This document shows, in pieces, positions 62,780 through 64,000 of a stretch of DNA of 64,000 nt. Within the stretch, counting starts at the first letter, position 1, and each line of letters begins with the position of its first letter. The notes under the pieces are model-generated. The model made no database searches and had not been told where the DNA came from. It worked only from the letters and a program-made list of their open reading frames with translations. The DNA is taken from contig OZ038454.1 in assembly GCA_964036195.1 (NCBI GenBank), positions 26,212,315-26,276,314 on the forward strand, read 5' to 3'. Made by a program: the position numbers and the translations under genes. Source of the DNA: Sphaerolaimus hirsutus (Eukaryota > Nematoda > Chromadorea > Monhysterida > Sphaerolaimidae).

Positions 62780-64000
62780 ATGGTTGACGAAAGTGTGCAA
62801 AAATTCAAAGAGTATCTTGCTGGGAAAATAACATTTGAAGAGCTAAAAGCTGACATCAAAAGGCGAGATCTAAAAAGAAAAATTATGGCGTCAGAAAAAA
62901 AGAAATGTGGTAAAAAAAACAGACTTGAACATGAAAGTGATTCCGAGTTAGTTTTTTTCTGGGACGTTTATGCATTGCACATGTCATTTCCTATTTTATA
63001 AATGTAAGCTTGACACTTTACATGACATTTAGGAGACTGCATAAATTTTAGGTGACAGTTTCAAATTCACTGTAGATTACAATTGATAACATTTGATATC
63101 ACCTTTATTTACTCACCATTATTTAGGTATGTGTACGTGCCTACATCCCCGACACCTCGTGACTATTCTGATGACCAGGCTTGCAATGACAATTCCTCGG
63201 GACCTAGTTTGGCATATGTGCCAAGTTCACCTTATCCAGATTCTCCTCCCGTGCATGAAACCGCCACCGCTTCTACAGCTTGTTCAAATGATGGTGGAAA
63301 TTGGTCACCTGTATCTGTTGAGTGAGTATAGATAAAAGTTTGGGTTGACATTAAAATGTTTGAATTTTATGTATGGATGACTAAAAACCCCATGTAAAAT
63401 GTATAAAATGTCACTCAGAAAAATTACTTTTATGGTGTGAAAATAAAATGTTTCTAAACAGGTATCCAATGGCTTCACCGCCGTATATTTTTGATGAGTC
63501 AAACAAAAAAGTGATGGTGGGTGATGGTGAAGCTGCTCAAACATCGTGTGGTGGAATGGCTGGTGCAAATGTGTCATGTGCTGATGTACCAATTACAAAT
63601 ACGGTGGTTGAGGGTGCAGAAATCGTGTCTTTTCTGGACATGGATTCTTTGAGTGATGAGAGATTGGCATCTGAGGCCGCGGCTTTGAGTGTCGCTGCAG
63701 AGAATGCTATGGCTGCAGCGACAGCAGCTGTAGAATTGCGCCGACGGAAACGAAAACACAGCCCCATACCGCTGCCTTCGATTGGGTTAGTGAGGGTGTG
63801 TTTTAAACCCTTCCTACGGTCCCTCTTGTGTGTACATAATTGCATTTTAGTGATTGAATTTTACATATACTTTTGTATGTAGTTGCGTACTGGTATTAAA
63901 ACGTATTTGAATGTATTTTTGATAATAATATCATTGCAGCGAGCTGTTGTGGCCGTCATCGATGGGTACAAATCCTGCACCAGAGTCGAGCTCAAATGAG
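62780..64000 (+). CDS. Multi-exon gene of unknown function, 3' end beyond the window
   Basis: Exons 62780-62946, 63127-63321, 63462-63785 and 63940-64000 (open at the edge) join in frame; all three introns are phase 2 (GTTAGT…ATTTAG, GTGAGT…AAACAG, GTTAGT…TTGCAG). The N-terminus is Lys-rich and helical (MVDESVQKFKEYLAGKITFE, KRRDLKRKIM). Exons 2 and 3 both begin by completing a Glu codon and a Tyr, then Pro/Ser-rich sequence (YVYVPTSPTP, YPMASPPYIF), as though copied from one another. Exon 3 also has an Ala-rich helix ending RRRKRKH, a possible nuclear localisation signal. No recognised domain. Confidence 0.6.

Overview
The window looks like nuclear DNA of an invertebrate animal; I cannot name the species. 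The signs are a Polinton/Maverick (adintovirus-like) element, very many short inverted-repeat transposons with clean target-site duplications, a Helitron-like insertion, and intron-containing genes whose predicted introns run from 55 to over 600 bases.

Region 1 (1-32.5 kb) has almost no recognisable genes and is a mosaic of nested mobile elements. Several can be delimited to the base: a 358-bp snapback element (265-622); CAGAGTTG-ended, GTAAGC-rich elements with 8-bp duplications (2899-3686, 8629-9236, 10557-11260); a TA-flanked family ending CCGTATTTCCTCGAAATAC (seven clear copies); a TTA-flanked Harbinger-like MITE (15484-15909); 8-bp-duplication MITEs (19642-19817, 29918-30064, 20590-21754); and a 3.8-kb Helitron-like element (22884-26715) packed with satellite arrays and sitting inside a CCGTATTT element. 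A degenerate tRNA-like sequence lies at 7782-7852, and a lone exon-like ORF at 32516-32662.

Region 2 (33.4-48.4 kb) is a Polinton/adintovirus-like element with no visible frame break in its core genes. Leftward genes: a dUTPase with all five motifs and five unknown small proteins, two of them paralogues. Rightward genes, mostly overlapping or touching: protein-primed family B DNA polymerase, packaging ATPase, two unknowns, retrovirus-like integrase, a one-pass membrane protein, a penton-like minor capsid protein, a very basic core-like protein, the double-jelly-roll major capsid protein and an adenain-like protease. This is a full replication, integration, packaging and capsid set. I found no terminal inverted repeats.

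Region 3 (48.4-51.9 kb) has two divergent, apparently spliced genes: a degenerate dUTPase-fold protein (leftward) and a zinc-ribbon-like protein of unknown role (rightward). Between them is a tandem array built on TTGTTACA, and the same word recurs between the two gene arms of the Polinton. This hints that regions 2 and 3 belong to one element, although their gene style differs.

Region 4 (52-64 kb) has four intron-rich genes I do not recognise: a 13-exon gene for a predicted secreted or membrane mucin-like protein (53025-57645), a 3-exon helical protein (60011-60710), a 5-exon secreted Gln/Asn-rich protein (61000-62014) and the start of a rightward gene with reiterated phase-2 exons (62780 to the window edge). 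Several introns of the 13-exon gene, and one of the region 3 gene, are largely inverted repeats, and at least one resembles a palindromic repeat family found between genes in region 1. They are candidates for transposon-derived introns. Exon borders were read by eye from GT/AG signals and reading-frame phase and have no transcript support.
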